A DNA stretch of 64,000 bases from Bacillus sp. UNC438CL73TsuS30 (GCF_000482325.1 NZ_AXVA01000019.1:82747-146746); one strand, 5' to 3'. Positions 38,034 through 49,500 are shown, counted from the first letter of the stretch. Program-made: numbers and translations. The notes: generated by a model not told the origin, from the letters alone.

Positions 38034-39083
38034 ATGAAAATAATAGATCAAGTTTTCGGAGATAATCATGGCAAGCAGGTAATCGAATATACACTGGTCA
38101 ATGATTCTGGTATGTCTATCTCGTGTTTGAATTACGGTTGTGTGATTACGAAAATTATGGTCCCAGACCGGAACGGAACGATCGAAAATGTTGTGCTCGG
38201 ATTCGACAACTTTAATGATTACTTAGCGTGGTCTCCGTATTTTGGCGCCGTTGTCGGCCGGGTGGCAGGCCGAATTAAAGATGCCCGTTTTAAGTTGGAT
38301 GGGAAAGAATATCTTCTTGCGAAAAATGAGGGAGCTAACCATCTTCACGGCGGTCAAAAAGGCCTTAACTCCGTAATTTGGCAGGCTGAAAAACTGGAAA
38401 AAGACCAGGCAATCGGTATAAAGTTTTTTTATCACTCTCCGGATGGTGAAGAGGGCTATCCAGGTAATTTAGAGACAGCAGTTACGTATCTATTAACCAA
38501 TAATAATGAATTACAAATAACGTTCGAAGCGAGAACTGACCAAAAAACGCTGGTCAATTTAACGAATCATTCTTATTTTAATTTGAGCGGTCATACAAAA
38601 CGGGATATTACTGAACACATCCTGCAGCTGGACAGCCATCGCTTTTTAGAATTGGGGCCAGATTTAATTCCAACTGGTAAAATGATCGAGACTGCCGGGA
38701 CTCCGTTTGATTTTAGCCAAGGAAGAAAGTTGCAGGTTGGGATGAATTCAACGTACGATCAAAATGTTTTGGTTGGAAATGGCTACGACCACCCGCTGAT
38801 TTTTTCAAAAAAAGGTGAGAATTGCGTTTGGCTCAAAGATGAAGGAAGTGGACGTGCGCTTGAGGTAACAACAGATCAACCATGTGTTGTCCTCTATACT
38901 GGCAATTTTTTAGAGGGGCCCTATTCCATTTCAGGTGTTTCGGCTCGGGATTATTTAGGCGTGTGTCTGGAAACACAGGGTTTTCCAGATGCGATTCATC
39001 ATCCATCGTTTCCATCTATCATTTTGAATCCAGAAGAAGTATACTTTGGGAAAACAACGTACCGTTTCTTTGTTAATCAGTAA
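38034..39083 (+). CDS. galM: Aldose 1-epimerase (mutarotase)
   Basis: 349 residues, galactose mutarotase fold. Characteristic YFGAVVGRVAGRI, NHLHGGQKGLNSVIW, catalytic His in LTNHSYFNLSGH and the Glu-containing VCLETQGFPDAIHHPSFP. It converts beta- to alpha-galactose for GalK. GAAGGAGCAAC lies ahead of the ATG, 18 nt after galT. Confidence 0.96.
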   Translation: MKIIDQVFGDNHGKQVIEYTLVNDSGMSISCLNYGCVITKIMVPDRNGTIENVVLGFDNFNDYLAWSPYFGAVVGRVAGRIKDARFKLDGKEYLLAKNEGANHLHGGQKGLNSVIWQAEKLEKDQAIGIKFFYHSPDGEEGYPGNLETAVTYLLTNNNELQITFEARTDQKTLVNLTNHSYFNLSGHTKRDITEHILQLDSHRFLELGPDLIPTGKMIETAGTPFDFSQGRKLQVGMNSTYDQNVLVGNGYDHPLIFSKKGENCVWLKDEGSGRALEVTTDQPCVVLYTGNFLEGPYSISGVSARDYLGVCLETQGFPDAIHHPSFPSIILNPEEVYFGKTTYRFFVNQ

Positions 39084-40085
<1,002 letters not shown>

Positions 40086-40087
40086 AC

Positions 40088-40118
40088 GCATGGAACGTTT
40101 AGTTCCATGCATTTTTTT
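40088..40118 (+). terminator. Terminator of the gal operon
   Basis: GCATGGAAC / GTTCCATGC with a 5-nt loop and a run of seven T. Confidence 0.9.
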
Positions 40119-40126
40119 GATTAATT

Positions 40127-40729
40127 TCAAGGAGTTCTTAATCTTATTCTTCTTTTTCGCTGATAGGTATAAATAATAATGGTGACCAGAATGAAAAGGA
40201 TGATTAAAATAATGCTGTATCTCGAAAAATACCCTGCGACAGCTGTCCAATTTTCTCCCAATATCCTTCCTAAAGTAATAAAGCTAAAACACCAAATCAC
40301 TGCACCCGAATAAGCAAATAAGACAAACTTTTTATAGGTATAGCGATTAATCCCGGCAAGATAGGCGGTAATATGGCGGATTCCGGGAATAAAAAAGCCA
40401 ATCAACAAGAGGAAGGGTCCCATTTTCATAAATAATTTTTTCGTTCGATTCACTCGTTCTTCTGTAATATGCAGCTTCGGCCCATAACGATTTAAAAAAG
40501 GCACCCCTAATTTTACTCCTAAGAAATAGCTTAATGTGATCCCCCCGCAAGCTCCGGCTGCGGCACAAAGAAGGGAAGGGATGTAGCTAAGGTTTCCTTG
40601 AAAAACGTTATATCCCACATAGGTAAGAAGAACCTCATCTGGAATCGGCAGTCCAATAATACCGCCAATTAAGGCGATAATAATTCCCATGTATCCGAAA
40701 TGAGCAATTAAGTAACTTAGTTGATGCAT
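40127..40729 (-). CDS. DedA-family membrane protein
   Basis: 200 residues with four to five hydrophobic stretches. The SNARE-associated/DedA region shows PIPDEVLLTYVGY, the F/Y-x-G-x-R core as FFIPGIRHITAYLAGI and a Gly-rich reentrant loop CGGITLSYFLGVKLG. DedA proteins are proton-driven lipid transporters or flippases (undecaprenyl phosphate or phosphatidylethanolamine) in the cytoplasmic membrane. Convergent with the gal operon; the start region faces guaD. Confidence 0.9.
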   Translation of the reverse strand: MHQLSYLIAHFGYMGIIIALIGGIIGLPIPDEVLLTYVGYNVFQGNLSYIPSLLCAAAGACGGITLSYFLGVKLGVPFLNRYGPKLHITEERVNRTKKLFMKMGPFLLLIGFFIPGIRHITAYLAGINRYTYKKFVLFAYSGAVIWCFSFITLGRILGENWTAVAGYFSRYSIILIILFILVTIIIYTYQRKRRIRLRTP

Positions 40730-40944
40730 GTTTTTAACACTTCCAGTTAGATTTATAATTTCTTACCCATGTATTTTTCCTAAAATGAATCGGGATATAC
40801 AATTTGTTTTTGTTTGATCATTTATTGTGAGGGGAGGAAATGGAGGGAATCTTCGCTCCCTATAGACAATATACTAGAAGTGAATAAAAACACGGTAATT
40901 GTTTTATTTTTTATAAAGTTTTATTGGAATTAGGGGGGATAACG

Positions 40945-41412
40945 ATCGATAACCTATTTATGAAAGAGGCTGTTGATATTGCTCTTAACAATGTGCTGAC
41001 AAACAGCGGGGGTCCGTTCGGTGCCGTTATTGTTAAAAACGGAAAGGTTATTAGCATGGGTCGGAATCAAGTCGTGGCGGGGAATGACCCAACGGCCCAT
41101 GCGGAGGTTCAAGCCATTCGGTCTGCCTGTTTGCATTTAAACACCTATGACCTGACTGATTGCGAAATATACACAAGCTGCGAGCCATGCCCAATGTGTT
41201 TAGGAGCCATCTATTGGGCGAAAATCAAAGCCGTTTATTATGCAAATACCTCAGAGGATGCGGCCCAAATCGGCTTTAACGACCAATTTATCTATGAACA
41301 ACTTTGTCTGCCAAAGAACCAGCGCACCATCCCAATGACCCAAATCCTCACACAAAACTACCAACAACCCTTCCAAGCCTGGCAGCAAACCTCCGCCAAA
41401 ACACGATATTAA
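40945..41412 (+). CDS. guaD: Guanine deaminase GuaD
   Basis: About 155 residues, cytidine/deoxycytidylate deaminase fold with zinc motif HAEVQAIR (catalytic Glu) and PCPMC, plus the GuaD-specific tail RTIPMTQ..PFQAW. It converts guanine to xanthine. The start is a problem: AGGGGGG at 40932-40938 has no ATG, GTG or TTG at proper distance; an ATC at 40945 is 6 nt away and gives a protein aligned with B. subtilis GuaD. ATG 40960 and TTG 40924 are poorly placed alternatives. In the last 31 codons C-ending codons outnumber T-ending ones 15 to 1, and a palindromic repeat follows. Confidence 0.88.
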   Translation: MDNLFMKEAVDIALNNVLTNSGGPFGAVIVKNGKVISMGRNQVVAGNDPTAHAEVQAIRSACLHLNTYDLTDCEIYTSCEPCPMCLGAIYWAKIKAVYYANTSEDAAQIGFNDQFIYEQLCLPKNQRTIPMTQILTQNYQQPFQAWQQTSAKTRY

Positions 41413-41416
41413 CATA

Positions 41417-41470
41417 GGTGACAGGCACCGTTCATGGACTTTTCGCCTGTTTTGTCCGCATGGGGTGGAC
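41417..41470. repeat. Palindromic intergenic repeat, copy C
   Basis: GGTGACAGGCACC (41417-41429), GTTCATGGAC, TTTTGTCC and GGTGGACA. It starts 4-5 nt after the guaD stop, in the same orientation as copy B. Confidence 0.85.
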
Positions 41471-41553
41471 ATCACTTCGGTTTTAAAAGAAAGTGCAGGG
41501 GAAATTTTTCTCTTGTATTTTCTTTTTTTTGTTGGAAAAAAATTTTTTTGTAG

Positions 41554-41567
41554 TGTAAACGCCTACA
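41554..41567 (+). promoter_or_regulatory. cre-like site upstream of the MFS gene
   Basis: TGTAAACGCCTACA matches 13 of 14 cre positions. A TATAAT at 41604-41609 follows, with no good -35 box. CcpA control is inferred. Confidence 0.5.
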
Positions 41568-41644
41568 TGAGTGGAAATTTCTATATTCGAAATAAATATA
41601 GAGTATAATATGAGGAAGAAAAAAATGACCAGGAGTAGAGACCA

Positions 41645-42913
41645 TTGAATAAACAAAATAGCAAATACCGTTGGGTGGTTTTTGCCTCGGTATTGTTTAC
41701 GTATTTTTTAATTGTCAGCCAAAGAACGGCACCGGGATTAATTACGGACCAATTAATGAAGGATTTTAATTTAACCGCATCCACCATCGGGTTAATGACA
41801 AGTATTCAATTTTTGGCCTATGCCGGATTGCAAATTCCAATCGGTATTTTGTCAGACAGGTTTGGCCCAAATTTTTTCCTTATTATTGGTACCTTGCTGA
41901 ACGCGATTGGAACGGTAGTTTATAGTCTTGCTCCTAATGGGGCAATCCTTGTTTTTTCCCGATTATTAGTGGGGATGGGAGATGCGACTATTTGGGTGAA
42001 CTTGGTATTAATATTAAGCCAATGGTTCAAAGTTAAAGAATTTGTGGGGCTGCTGGGGCTGGCCGGTGTATCGGGAAGTATGGGCTTTTTGCTGGCGACC
42101 GTTCCATTTTCAACATGGATCTCCTTATTTGGCTGGCGCACGCCCTTTTTGGTTATTGGTATTATTTTATGCCTTTGTGCACTGCTGCTTTATTTCGTTC
42201 TGGTTAAAAAACCAAAACAGATTTTTAAGAACGAGGCACCTAAGGTTAAAATGGTGAAGAAACAGGATAATCCATTGCAGTTGCTGCGCCGGATTTTCTC
42301 TGCAAGGCAGGCATGGGCGACCTTCTTTTGCCATTTTGGCGCTGTCGGTACGTATGTAGGATTTATCGGATCATGGGCAGTACCATACGGCATGCATGTT
42401 TACGGATTGACGCGGTCGCATGCCAGCCAGTTCATCATGATCGGCTTAATTGGGGCAATTATCGGGGCACCGCTGACCACCTGGATTTCCAATCGGGTTG
42501 ATTCGATTAAACGCCCTTATTTGGTGGTTCATATAATCATCTTTATAAGCTGGGCTGCATTTCTTTTATTTAATGGTAAGCCGCCATTCTATATGCTAAT
42601 GATTCTATATTTTATGATTGGTTATGGGAACGGGGCAAGTGCGTTAACCTTTGCGGTCGTTCGGAAATCCTTCCCGATGAAAGAGGTTGGTGTCGTATCG
42701 GGATTTGCCAATACAGGTGGATTTTTAAGTGCCGTCCTTTTGCCAACGATTTTTGGGAAGGTTTTAGATCATTTTCATACTTCGGCAGCAAGTGTTGGCT
42801 ACCAATACGGTTTTATCATTCCCGTCATGTTCACTCTGTTAGGCTTGCTTGGGGGAATCTTAATTAAAGAGCAACGTCAAGAGGCAAAGCGGCCGAGTGA
42901 AGTAAGAGTATAG
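41645..42913 (+). CDS. MFS transporter, substrate unknown
   Basis: 422 residues, 12 predicted spans. Loop 2-3 motif GILSDRFGPN matches the MFS G-x-x-x-D-R-x-G signature, and GWRTPFLVIG follows span 5-6. Starts with TTG at 41645, 9 nt after AGGAG. The sequence resembles uptake transporters of the YfkF/nitrate-oxalate type, but the substrate is not deducible. Monocistronic, with a cre-like site upstream and a bidirectional terminator shared with modA. Confidence 0.85.
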   Translation: MNKQNSKYRWVVFASVLFTYFLIVSQRTAPGLITDQLMKDFNLTASTIGLMTSIQFLAYAGLQIPIGILSDRFGPNFFLIIGTLLNAIGTVVYSLAPNGAILVFSRLLVGMGDATIWVNLVLILSQWFKVKEFVGLLGLAGVSGSMGFLLATVPFSTWISLFGWRTPFLVIGIILCLCALLLYFVLVKKPKQIFKNEAPKVKMVKKQDNPLQLLRRIFSARQAWATFFCHFGAVGTYVGFIGSWAVPYGMHVYGLTRSHASQFIMIGLIGAIIGAPLTTWISNRVDSIKRPYLVVHIIIFISWAAFLLFNGKPPFYMLMILYFMIGYGNGASALTFAVVRKSFPMKEVGVVSGFANTGGFLSAVLLPTIFGKVLDHFHTSAASVGYQYGFIIPVMFTLLGLLGGILIKEQRQEAKRPSEVRV

Positions 42914-42924
42914 GTTTTTTTGAA

Positions 42925-42954
42925 AAAAGAGGAAGCAAAATTGCTTCCTCTTTT
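42925..42954. terminator. Bidirectional terminator
   Basis: AAAAGAGGAAGCAA and its complement TTGCTTCCTCTTTT around two A; runs of A and T on both sides serve both convergent genes. Confidence 0.9.
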
Positions 42955-43747
42955 ATTGAAGTCCTTTAAATCCGTATTTTTCCAAAATATTTATGGATGT
43001 TTGACCTTGAAGATAATCGTAAAATAACTGCGCCTCTTTTGGGTGGGAACTATTCTTGATCACCCCTACAGGATAAATAATCGGTCCATGACTATCTTCC
43101 TTAGCCATCGCAGCAATTTTAACCTTCGGAGAAATTAATGCATCCGTTTTATAAACAATCCCTGCATCCACATTGTTCGTTTCCACATATGTAAGCACTT
43201 GGCGGACATCCTTGGCATAGACCGCTTTTCCTTCAATCGCTTTCCAAGCATGTAAATGTTCTAAAGTTTCCTTAGCATACTGACCTGCCGGTACAGACTC
43301 TGGTGTCCCAATCGCAATCTTATTTGCTTTTACAAGGTCTTCAAATGCATGAATTCCTTTATTACCATCCTTTGGAACAACCAACACTAGCTCATTTCCA
43401 ACGAGATCTGTTCGTTTTGATCTTTCAATAAGTCCGTCTTGTACTAATTTATCAAATTTATCCTCAGCGGCTGAGAAGAAAAGATCGACAGGTGCTCCTT
43501 GTGAAATTTGTTGTTGAAGAGCACCGGAAGCTCCAAAATTATAGTTGATCACGATATTTGGATGTTCCTTCTCAAACTTCGTTTTAATGTCATTCAAGGC
43601 ATTTTGTAAACTCGCAGCGGCTGAAACTGTTAGTTCCACCTTTTTTTGTTCCTTTGGCTTTTTTGCCTGTTGATTGGATGAACACCCAGCCATAATCATT
43701 ATAAGCAGTATTAGCGAAAGAAATAAAAGATATCGTTTTTGCATCAT
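42953..43747 (-). CDS. modA: Molybdate-binding lipoprotein ModA (orphan)
   Basis: 264 residues. Lipobox IMAGC, then the ModA fold: TVSAAASLQNALNDIKTKFE, NYNFGASGALQQQISQGAPVDLFFSA and AGIVYKTDA. It captures molybdate or tungstate for a ModBC importer. No modB or modC genes lie nearby: the neighbours are an MFS gene and an HxlR regulator. Start at the first of two ATG codons, after AAGGGAGATGG on the minus strand. Confidence 0.92.
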   Translation of the reverse strand: MMQKRYLLFLSLILLIMIMAGCSSNQQAKKPKEQKKVELTVSAAASLQNALNDIKTKFEKEHPNIVINYNFGASGALQQQISQGAPVDLFFSAAEDKFDKLVQDGLIERSKRTDLVGNELVLVVPKDGNKGIHAFEDLVKANKIAIGTPESVPAGQYAKETLEHLHAWKAIEGKAVYAKDVRQVLTYVETNNVDAGIVYKTDALISPKVKIAAMAKEDSHGPIIYPVGVIKNSSHPKEAQLFYDYLQGQTSINILEKYGFKGLQ

Positions 43748-43799
43748 CCATCTCCCTTTATGAATAGCTGAAATTCTACAGCCTTCTACTTGTCTATCT

Positions 43800-44168
43800 T
43801 TACTTCAATGGATCATTTAATACGTTTTCCTCTAAGACTGAAAATTTATCCCCATATACCATAGTAATATGTTTTTCTCCCCATGCACAGAGAGAGTCTA
43901 AAATGTCTTTTAAACTCCAGCCATATTCACTAAGCTCATACTCCACTTTCGGCGGGACTTGGTTATGGACAATCCGCTTTACAACCCCGTCTTCTTCCAA
44001 TTCCCGTAATTGCTGAGTCAGCATTTTTTGCGTAATGTTGGGCATGAGGCGTTTCAATTCACTTGTTCTTTTTTTTCCATGTGTAAGATGGCAAAGAATC
44101 ACACATTTCCATTTTCCGCCGATTACTTCCAGCGTAGCTTCAACTGAGATATTATATTTCTTCTGCAT
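43800..44168 (-). CDS. HxlR-family transcriptional regulator
   Basis: 122 residues with a single winged HTH of the HxlR/MarR-like type: the LEVIGGKWKCVILCHL opening, SELKRLMPNITQKMLTQQLRELEEDGVV recognition region and YELSEYG wing. Members sense electrophiles or oxidants through a conserved N-terminal cysteine; here Cys occurs in KWKCVILC. It is divergent from the MFS/aldo-keto reductase pair, which it probably controls. Confidence 0.92.
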   Translation of the reverse strand: MQKKYNISVEATLEVIGGKWKCVILCHLTHGKKRTSELKRLMPNITQKMLTQQLRELEEDGVVKRIVHNQVPPKVEYELSEYGWSLKDILDSLCAWGEKHITMVYGDKFSVLEENVLNDPLK

Positions 44169-44185
44169 TTTTCTCCCCTTCTCTA

Positions 44186-44248
44186 TAGGCGCCTAAAAGT
44201 ACCTATATAACTTTTTGGTTCCTATATCACTTTAAAGTGCGTACTTTT
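44186..44248. promoter_or_regulatory. Divergent regulatory region of the HxlR/MFS pair
   Basis: Contains the palindrome TAGGCGCCTA (44186-44195), two direct copies CCTATATAAC (44202-44211) and CCTATATCAC (44221-44230), and AAAAGTAC (44195-44202) facing GTACTTTT (44241-44248). These are candidate HxlR sites. Confidence 0.5.
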
Positions 44249-44351
44249 CTTTATGTTCACTATAACCCATAATAACATTTGCCGGCTGATTAAAACCACA
44301 CATTTTATATATAGTTTGCCAGAAACAACTATTTCAATAAGGAGGAGAAAA

Positions 44352-45557
44352 ATGGGTTTAGATAAAAAAAGAAGTACATTGGCTCTGCTCGCTTTAGCTG
44401 TCAGTGCTTTTGCGATTGGCACAACTGAGTTTATCAGTGTCGGATTATTACCGTTGATCGCTAAGGACTTAAAAATATCGGTTACAACTGCTGGTTTAAC
44501 GGTTTCGTTATATGCATTAGGGGTTACTTTTGGAGCACCGATTCTAACCTCGCTAACATCGAGAATGTCGCGAAAATCATTATTACTGTGGATCATGGTT
44601 GTTTTTATCATCGGCAATAGTATTGCTGCCAGTGCAACAATGGTGTGGGTGTTGCTGTTGGCCCGTGTTGTATCTGCATTTTCACATGGGGTTTTTATGT
44701 CAATCGGCTCTACCATCGCAGCGAACCTAGTGCCGGAAAATCGTCGGGCGAGTGCAATTTCGATTATGTTTACAGGCCTCACTGTTGCCACCGTCACGGG
44801 TGTTCCGTTCGGAACCTTTATTGGTCAGCAATTTGGCTGGAGATTTGCCTTTATAACCATTGTGGCAGTTGGCGTGATAGCATTTATTGCGAACATACTA
44901 TTAATACCAGCTGAATTACCAAAAGGAATCAAAACCAGATTGCGAGATCAGGTGAAGCTTATTACCAATGGAAGGTTATTACTTTTATTCATCATTACCG
45001 CTTTAGGATATGGCGGAACGTTTGTAGTTTTTACCTATCTATCGCCATTACTTCAAGAAATTACGGGATTTAAACAGGGGTCTGTAGCGGTGATTTTACT
45101 CGTCTATGGACTTGCGATTGCCATTGGAAATGTGATTGGCGGAAAAGCAGCCAACCGAAAGCCGATTTCAGCCTTATTTTATATGTTTATCCTACAAGCC
45201 ATTGTGCTGTTTATCTTAACCTTTACGGCTCCATTTAAGGTAGCGGGTTTACTCACAATTATTTTTATGGGGGTATTGGCTTTCATGAACGTTCCTGGAT
45301 TACAGGTATATGTCGTAATGCTGGCGGAACGTTATGTCCCAAGCGCAGTGGATGTCGCTTCTGCAATCAATATCGCCGCATTTAACGCAGGAATTGCGAT
45401 TGGGTCCTATCTTGGAGGTGTGATTACCGATTCAATTGGACTCATTCATACAGCATGGGTTGGTGCACTGATGGTTTTTGGTGCTGTTATTTTAACAGGT
45501 TGGAGTCGTGCTTTAGAACGAAAAGATGAAAAAATGGTTTTACAAAAAATTTCTTAA
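44352..45557 (+). CDS. MFS efflux transporter, DHA1/AraJ type
   Basis: 401 residues, 12 predicted spans, drug-efflux group signature in the first loop (GTTEFISVGLLPLIAKDL) and GWRFAFI after span 5. GGAGGAG selects ATG 44352. It is followed 17 nt later by an aldo-keto reductase and is divergent from an HxlR regulator; such modules respond to reactive carbonyls or toxic aromatic compounds. Exported compound unknown. Confidence 0.88.
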   Translation: MGLDKKRSTLALLALAVSAFAIGTTEFISVGLLPLIAKDLKISVTTAGLTVSLYALGVTFGAPILTSLTSRMSRKSLLLWIMVVFIIGNSIAASATMVWVLLLARVVSAFSHGVFMSIGSTIAANLVPENRRASAISIMFTGLTVATVTGVPFGTFIGQQFGWRFAFITIVAVGVIAFIANILLIPAELPKGIKTRLRDQVKLITNGRLLLLFIITALGYGGTFVVFTYLSPLLQEITGFKQGSVAVILLVYGLAIAIGNVIGGKAANRKPISALFYMFILQAIVLFILTFTAPFKVAGLLTIIFMGVLAFMNVPGLQVYVVMLAERYVPSAVDVASAINIAAFNAGIAIGSYLGGVITDSIGLIHTAWVGALMVFGAVILTGWSRALERKDEKMVLQKIS

Positions 45558-45574
45558 CAATGAGGAGAATCATT

Positions 45575-46414
45575 ATGAATACATTACAAGATAAAACAAC
45601 ATTAAATAACGGTGTGAAAATGCCTTGGTTTGGCATTGGTGTATTTAAAGTAGAGGAAGGACCTGAGCTAGTCAATGCTGTTAAAACAGCAATAAAGCAT
45701 GGTTATCGCAGTGTGGATACAGCGGCGATTTACGGAAATGAAGAAGGAGTCGGACAGGGTATCCGTGAAGGAATAGAAGCGGCCGAAATTTCAAGAGAAG
45801 AATTATTTGTAACTTCTAAGGTTTGGAATTCTGATTTAGGCTATGAATCCACTCTAGCAGCCTATGAAACAAGCCTGCAGAAACTAGGTGTAGAGTACTT
45901 GGATTTATATCTTATTCACTGGCCTGTTGATGGGAAATATAAAGAGGCCTGGAGAGCATTAGAAACCCTTTATAAAGAGGGACGGGTAAAAGCAATTGGG
46001 GTGAGTAATTTTCAAATCCACCATCTTGAGGATTTAATGAAGGATGCGGAAATTAAACCGGTGATTAATCAGGTAGAGTATCATCCTCGACTAACCCAAA
46101 AAGCACTTCAGGAATTTTGCCGAGAGCATGATATACAGTTGGAGGCCTGGTCTCCACTGATGCAAGGGCAATTACTTGATAACCCTGTTCTGAAAGAAAT
46201 AGCTTCAAAGTATCAAAAATCGGCTGCTCAAATCATTTTGCGCTGGGACCTGCAAAACGGGGTTGTAACGATTCCAAAATCTACGAAAGAACATCGTATT
46301 GTTGAGAACGCCTCGGTCTTTGATTTTACGCTGACCAAAGATGAGATGGATCAGATTGATCGTTTGAATCAGAATCATCGTGTTGGACCAGATCCAGATC
46401 ATATTGACTTTTAA
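45575..46414 (+). CDS. Aldo/keto reductase (YvgN/YtbE-like)
   Basis: 279 residues, NADPH-dependent AKR barrel. Catalytic tetrad visible: Asp and Tyr in SVDTAAIYGNEEGVG, Lys in VTSKVW, His in LIHWPV. Cofactor region IPKSTKEHRIVENASVFDF. It reduces aldehydes such as methylglyoxal. ATG 45575 after TGAGGAGA, in operon with the efflux gene. A terminator follows. Confidence 0.94.
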   Translation: MNTLQDKTTLNNGVKMPWFGIGVFKVEEGPELVNAVKTAIKHGYRSVDTAAIYGNEEGVGQGIREGIEAAEISREELFVTSKVWNSDLGYESTLAAYETSLQKLGVEYLDLYLIHWPVDGKYKEAWRALETLYKEGRVKAIGVSNFQIHHLEDLMKDAEIKPVINQVEYHPRLTQKALQEFCREHDIQLEAWSPLMQGQLLDNPVLKEIASKYQKSAAQIILRWDLQNGVVTIPKSTKEHRIVENASVFDFTLTKDEMDQIDRLNQNHRVGPDPDHIDF

Positions 46415-46423
46415 CATAACCAT

Positions 46424-46464
46424 GGAGATATCAGGGGGTGAGACCTGATGTCTCCTTTTTTTTT
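46424..46464 (+). terminator. Rho-independent terminator
   Basis: GGAGATATCAGG pairs with CCTGATGTCTCC, followed by nine T. Confidence 0.9.
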
Positions 46465-46566
46465 CGTGTTTGTCGAAAAACAGAGGAATTTTACCGAAAA
46501 CTAAACTCTTTTATTTTGGTAACATATGGTATGATATTGCTAGTTTCATAGAAAAGAGGGGTATCC

Positions 46567-49500
46567 ATGAAGTCGGTTTGGCGAAAATTAAGTGCCATTG
46601 GAATTGGCGCAACACTGATGACATCCACGCTATTGACCACCACTGTCGAGGTATCGGCAGCAAGCAAGTTTGGAACATCCAAAGCATTGATTCAACAGAA
46701 AACAAATTCACTAAAGGAAAAGCTCGAGGAAAACAAGACCCCATTATTTAGCGAAGATACGCTCATCATCAAGTATAAGCAGCCGCTCTTGCTCGGTGAA
46801 GTAAAAGGAGCAAACAAAGATTATATTATCGTTCAAAATGTGGAAAAGCTGGGATACATGGTGGTCAAGCTTCTAAAAAAAGACTCCCTTCAAAAAGTAA
46901 CCCAGGCCTTTCAAAAGAACAGTAAGGTTCTTTCTGTGGAAAGAAGTGTTCTATATAAACCATTTTCTGTTCCATCAGATCCAAAAACAAAGGATGAATA
47001 CTATCTATCCATGTTAAAGATCCCCGAAGCCCAAAAACTGAAAGGGAAAAATAAAATAACTGTTGCTGTCATTGATACAGGGATTGATGGAAATCATCCG
47101 GAACTAAAGGGAAAAGTGCTCCCAGCCGTAAATGAAATCAATCCAATGAATCATGGAGTTCCTGATCAGCATGGTACCCATGTGACCGGTATTATTGCTG
47201 CAGCAAAAGGAAATGGCATTGGCGGTTATGGAATCAACCCAAATGTGAAAATCCTGCCGATTGATGTTTTTGACCGCGATGGTTTTATAACGGACTATAC
47301 GATTGCCCAAGCAGTGCTATATGCAGCGAACCACGGTGCAAAGGTAATTAATATGAGTCTTGGTTCGCCCATTCCGTCATCCATTTTAGGAGATGCGGTT
47401 AAAACTGCGATTCAAAAAGGAGTAACCGTTGTCGCCGCTTCAGGAAATGATGGGACTTCCGCTCCGAATTATCCTGCCAGCTACGAAGGAGTCATTGGAG
47501 TTGGTTCGATCAATAAATCGAAGCACTTAAGTTATTTCTCGTCCTACGGTCCTTCGATGGACATCGTGGCACCAGGGGAGGATATTTACGCGCCGTTTTA
47601 TGATTATGAGAAAAAATCAACCTTTCAAACTCTGAGCGGAACCTCCATGGCGTCACCAATGGTGGCGGGGGCAGCCTCCTTGCTTTTATCCAAGCATCCG
47701 AAATTAAAACCGGCACAGGTTGAATATATTCTTGAGCATACGACCAATGATTTGGGAGCGAAAGGGTACGATGTGAAATATGGAAAGGGCCTTGTTAATC
47801 CTGTCGCAGCCTTAAAGTATGATATTAAGAAGCTTCCTTCTTTTGTAAATACTGTCTGGACGAAAAAAGAAATTTTGCAAAATGCAACCGCACTTTCAAT
47901 GAAAAAGACAAAGTCAGTAACAGGATCTTTAACGAAACCACGGCAGCAAAAGTGGTATCAGCTCCCTGTTCAAAAAGGTGAGTATATCCAAACCGTGCTT
48001 GCGGGGGCAAAACAATATGATTATAAAATGACCCTTCGCGTTTATGGAGAGAACCAGAGCCTTTCGATTGACGTAAACAAAGTACAAGCGGGAAAAACGG
48101 AAGGGAAATTAATCCAGGTTCCTTTTTCCGGAATAATGGCAATTGGTGTGAATGATACCAATGGAAATTATGATGATTCCTCTGCGAAACAATCTACTTT
48201 TCATCTTTCCATTAAACGCTCTGCTGTACAGCCGGTTGACGAGTCGACTTCGGATGCGCCAATAGCGGTGAAATCCCTGCCGTATACATCCGCACCGCAA
48301 ACGTTAATGGGGGAAAATGGGGATGATGATTACTTTTACCTTAAGACCAAAAATGAGAATGCTGCGAAAGTAGTGCTCTCGGGAATTCCGGGGATTGATA
48401 CGAATATTCAAGTCTATAGTCTGTCTGTGGTGAATGAAGAAACGGAAAAAAATGATGAAAACGTCATGGAGGATAATGTCCCGCTTGATCAGCTCCCGCC
48501 AATTGCAGCGGCAGATAGTAAAGGAATAGGGGATGGGGAAACGTTGACATTCCCTGCTCAGCCTAATACAGAATATTTAGTCAAGGTTTCGAGTAAACCA
48601 ATGCTAGATTTTGCAGATGAAAAAGGGATGGTTCTAGTTGACAAGTCAAGTGAGGAAGCGCAGGCATCCCTTGAACCCTACACCGTCAAAATTCAAGGCA
48701 AGGTGATACCACCGGATGAAGATAACAGCGCTAATACAAATCCGGATGGATCTCTTTCTGATTATTATCAATCGATTTTGGATGGCACCGTTTCTTCGCC
48801 TGCTGGTAAAACACTTGTCGGCTATTTGCAAACGCCGGAGGATGAGGATTGGTATGAGGTTAAGCCATCTAAAACGGGAATTTATCAATATAGTCTGCCT
48901 AAAGGATTAGGAGTGAAACCGTATATTGAGATTGTACATGTAATGAATGGCAAGGATGAAAATGGCAGGGACATTGTTGATTTTAATTTAGTTGGAACCA
49001 ATATGAATGATGCGAATTGGGTATCAGGGGAATTAAGTGATACCATTTTTGCTGGTTTGAAAAAGAATGAAACATATTTGATTCATTTCATGGGGAATCC
49101 AATGACAGGGGGAGGTATTTCCCTTGATCCGTATCAATTGTCTTCTAAGTTACTGATTTCGAATACCGGAGATAAATATGAGGATAATGATTCAGTTCCT
49201 AAAAATTTACCATCCTCAACAGTCCATGGAAATTTTGCAGCGCCAAATGATGTGGACATGTTTTATTTAAAAGGGAAGAAATCAAGTATTTACAGTCTGT
49301 TATTTGAGAGCGGCAAGCCAAGTGCTGCCATGCTGAAAAAGTATCCAAAAGAGCTATTCTCACAAATTTACGGAGCTGCGATTGTTTACAAGGATGTCAA
49401 TAAGAACCGGAAAATTGATGGGGCAGACGCTGAAATGGCCAGTGTGATGGCGAAGGGGCTTTTCGAGGGTGCATCAAATAATTACGGATCCTTTAAAGTG

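Noticed and set aside
44222..44797. 191-codon minus-strand open frame opposite the MFS gene
   Set aside because: Shadow frame; the plus-strand protein is a clear MFS member and the frame crosses the divergent regulatory region.
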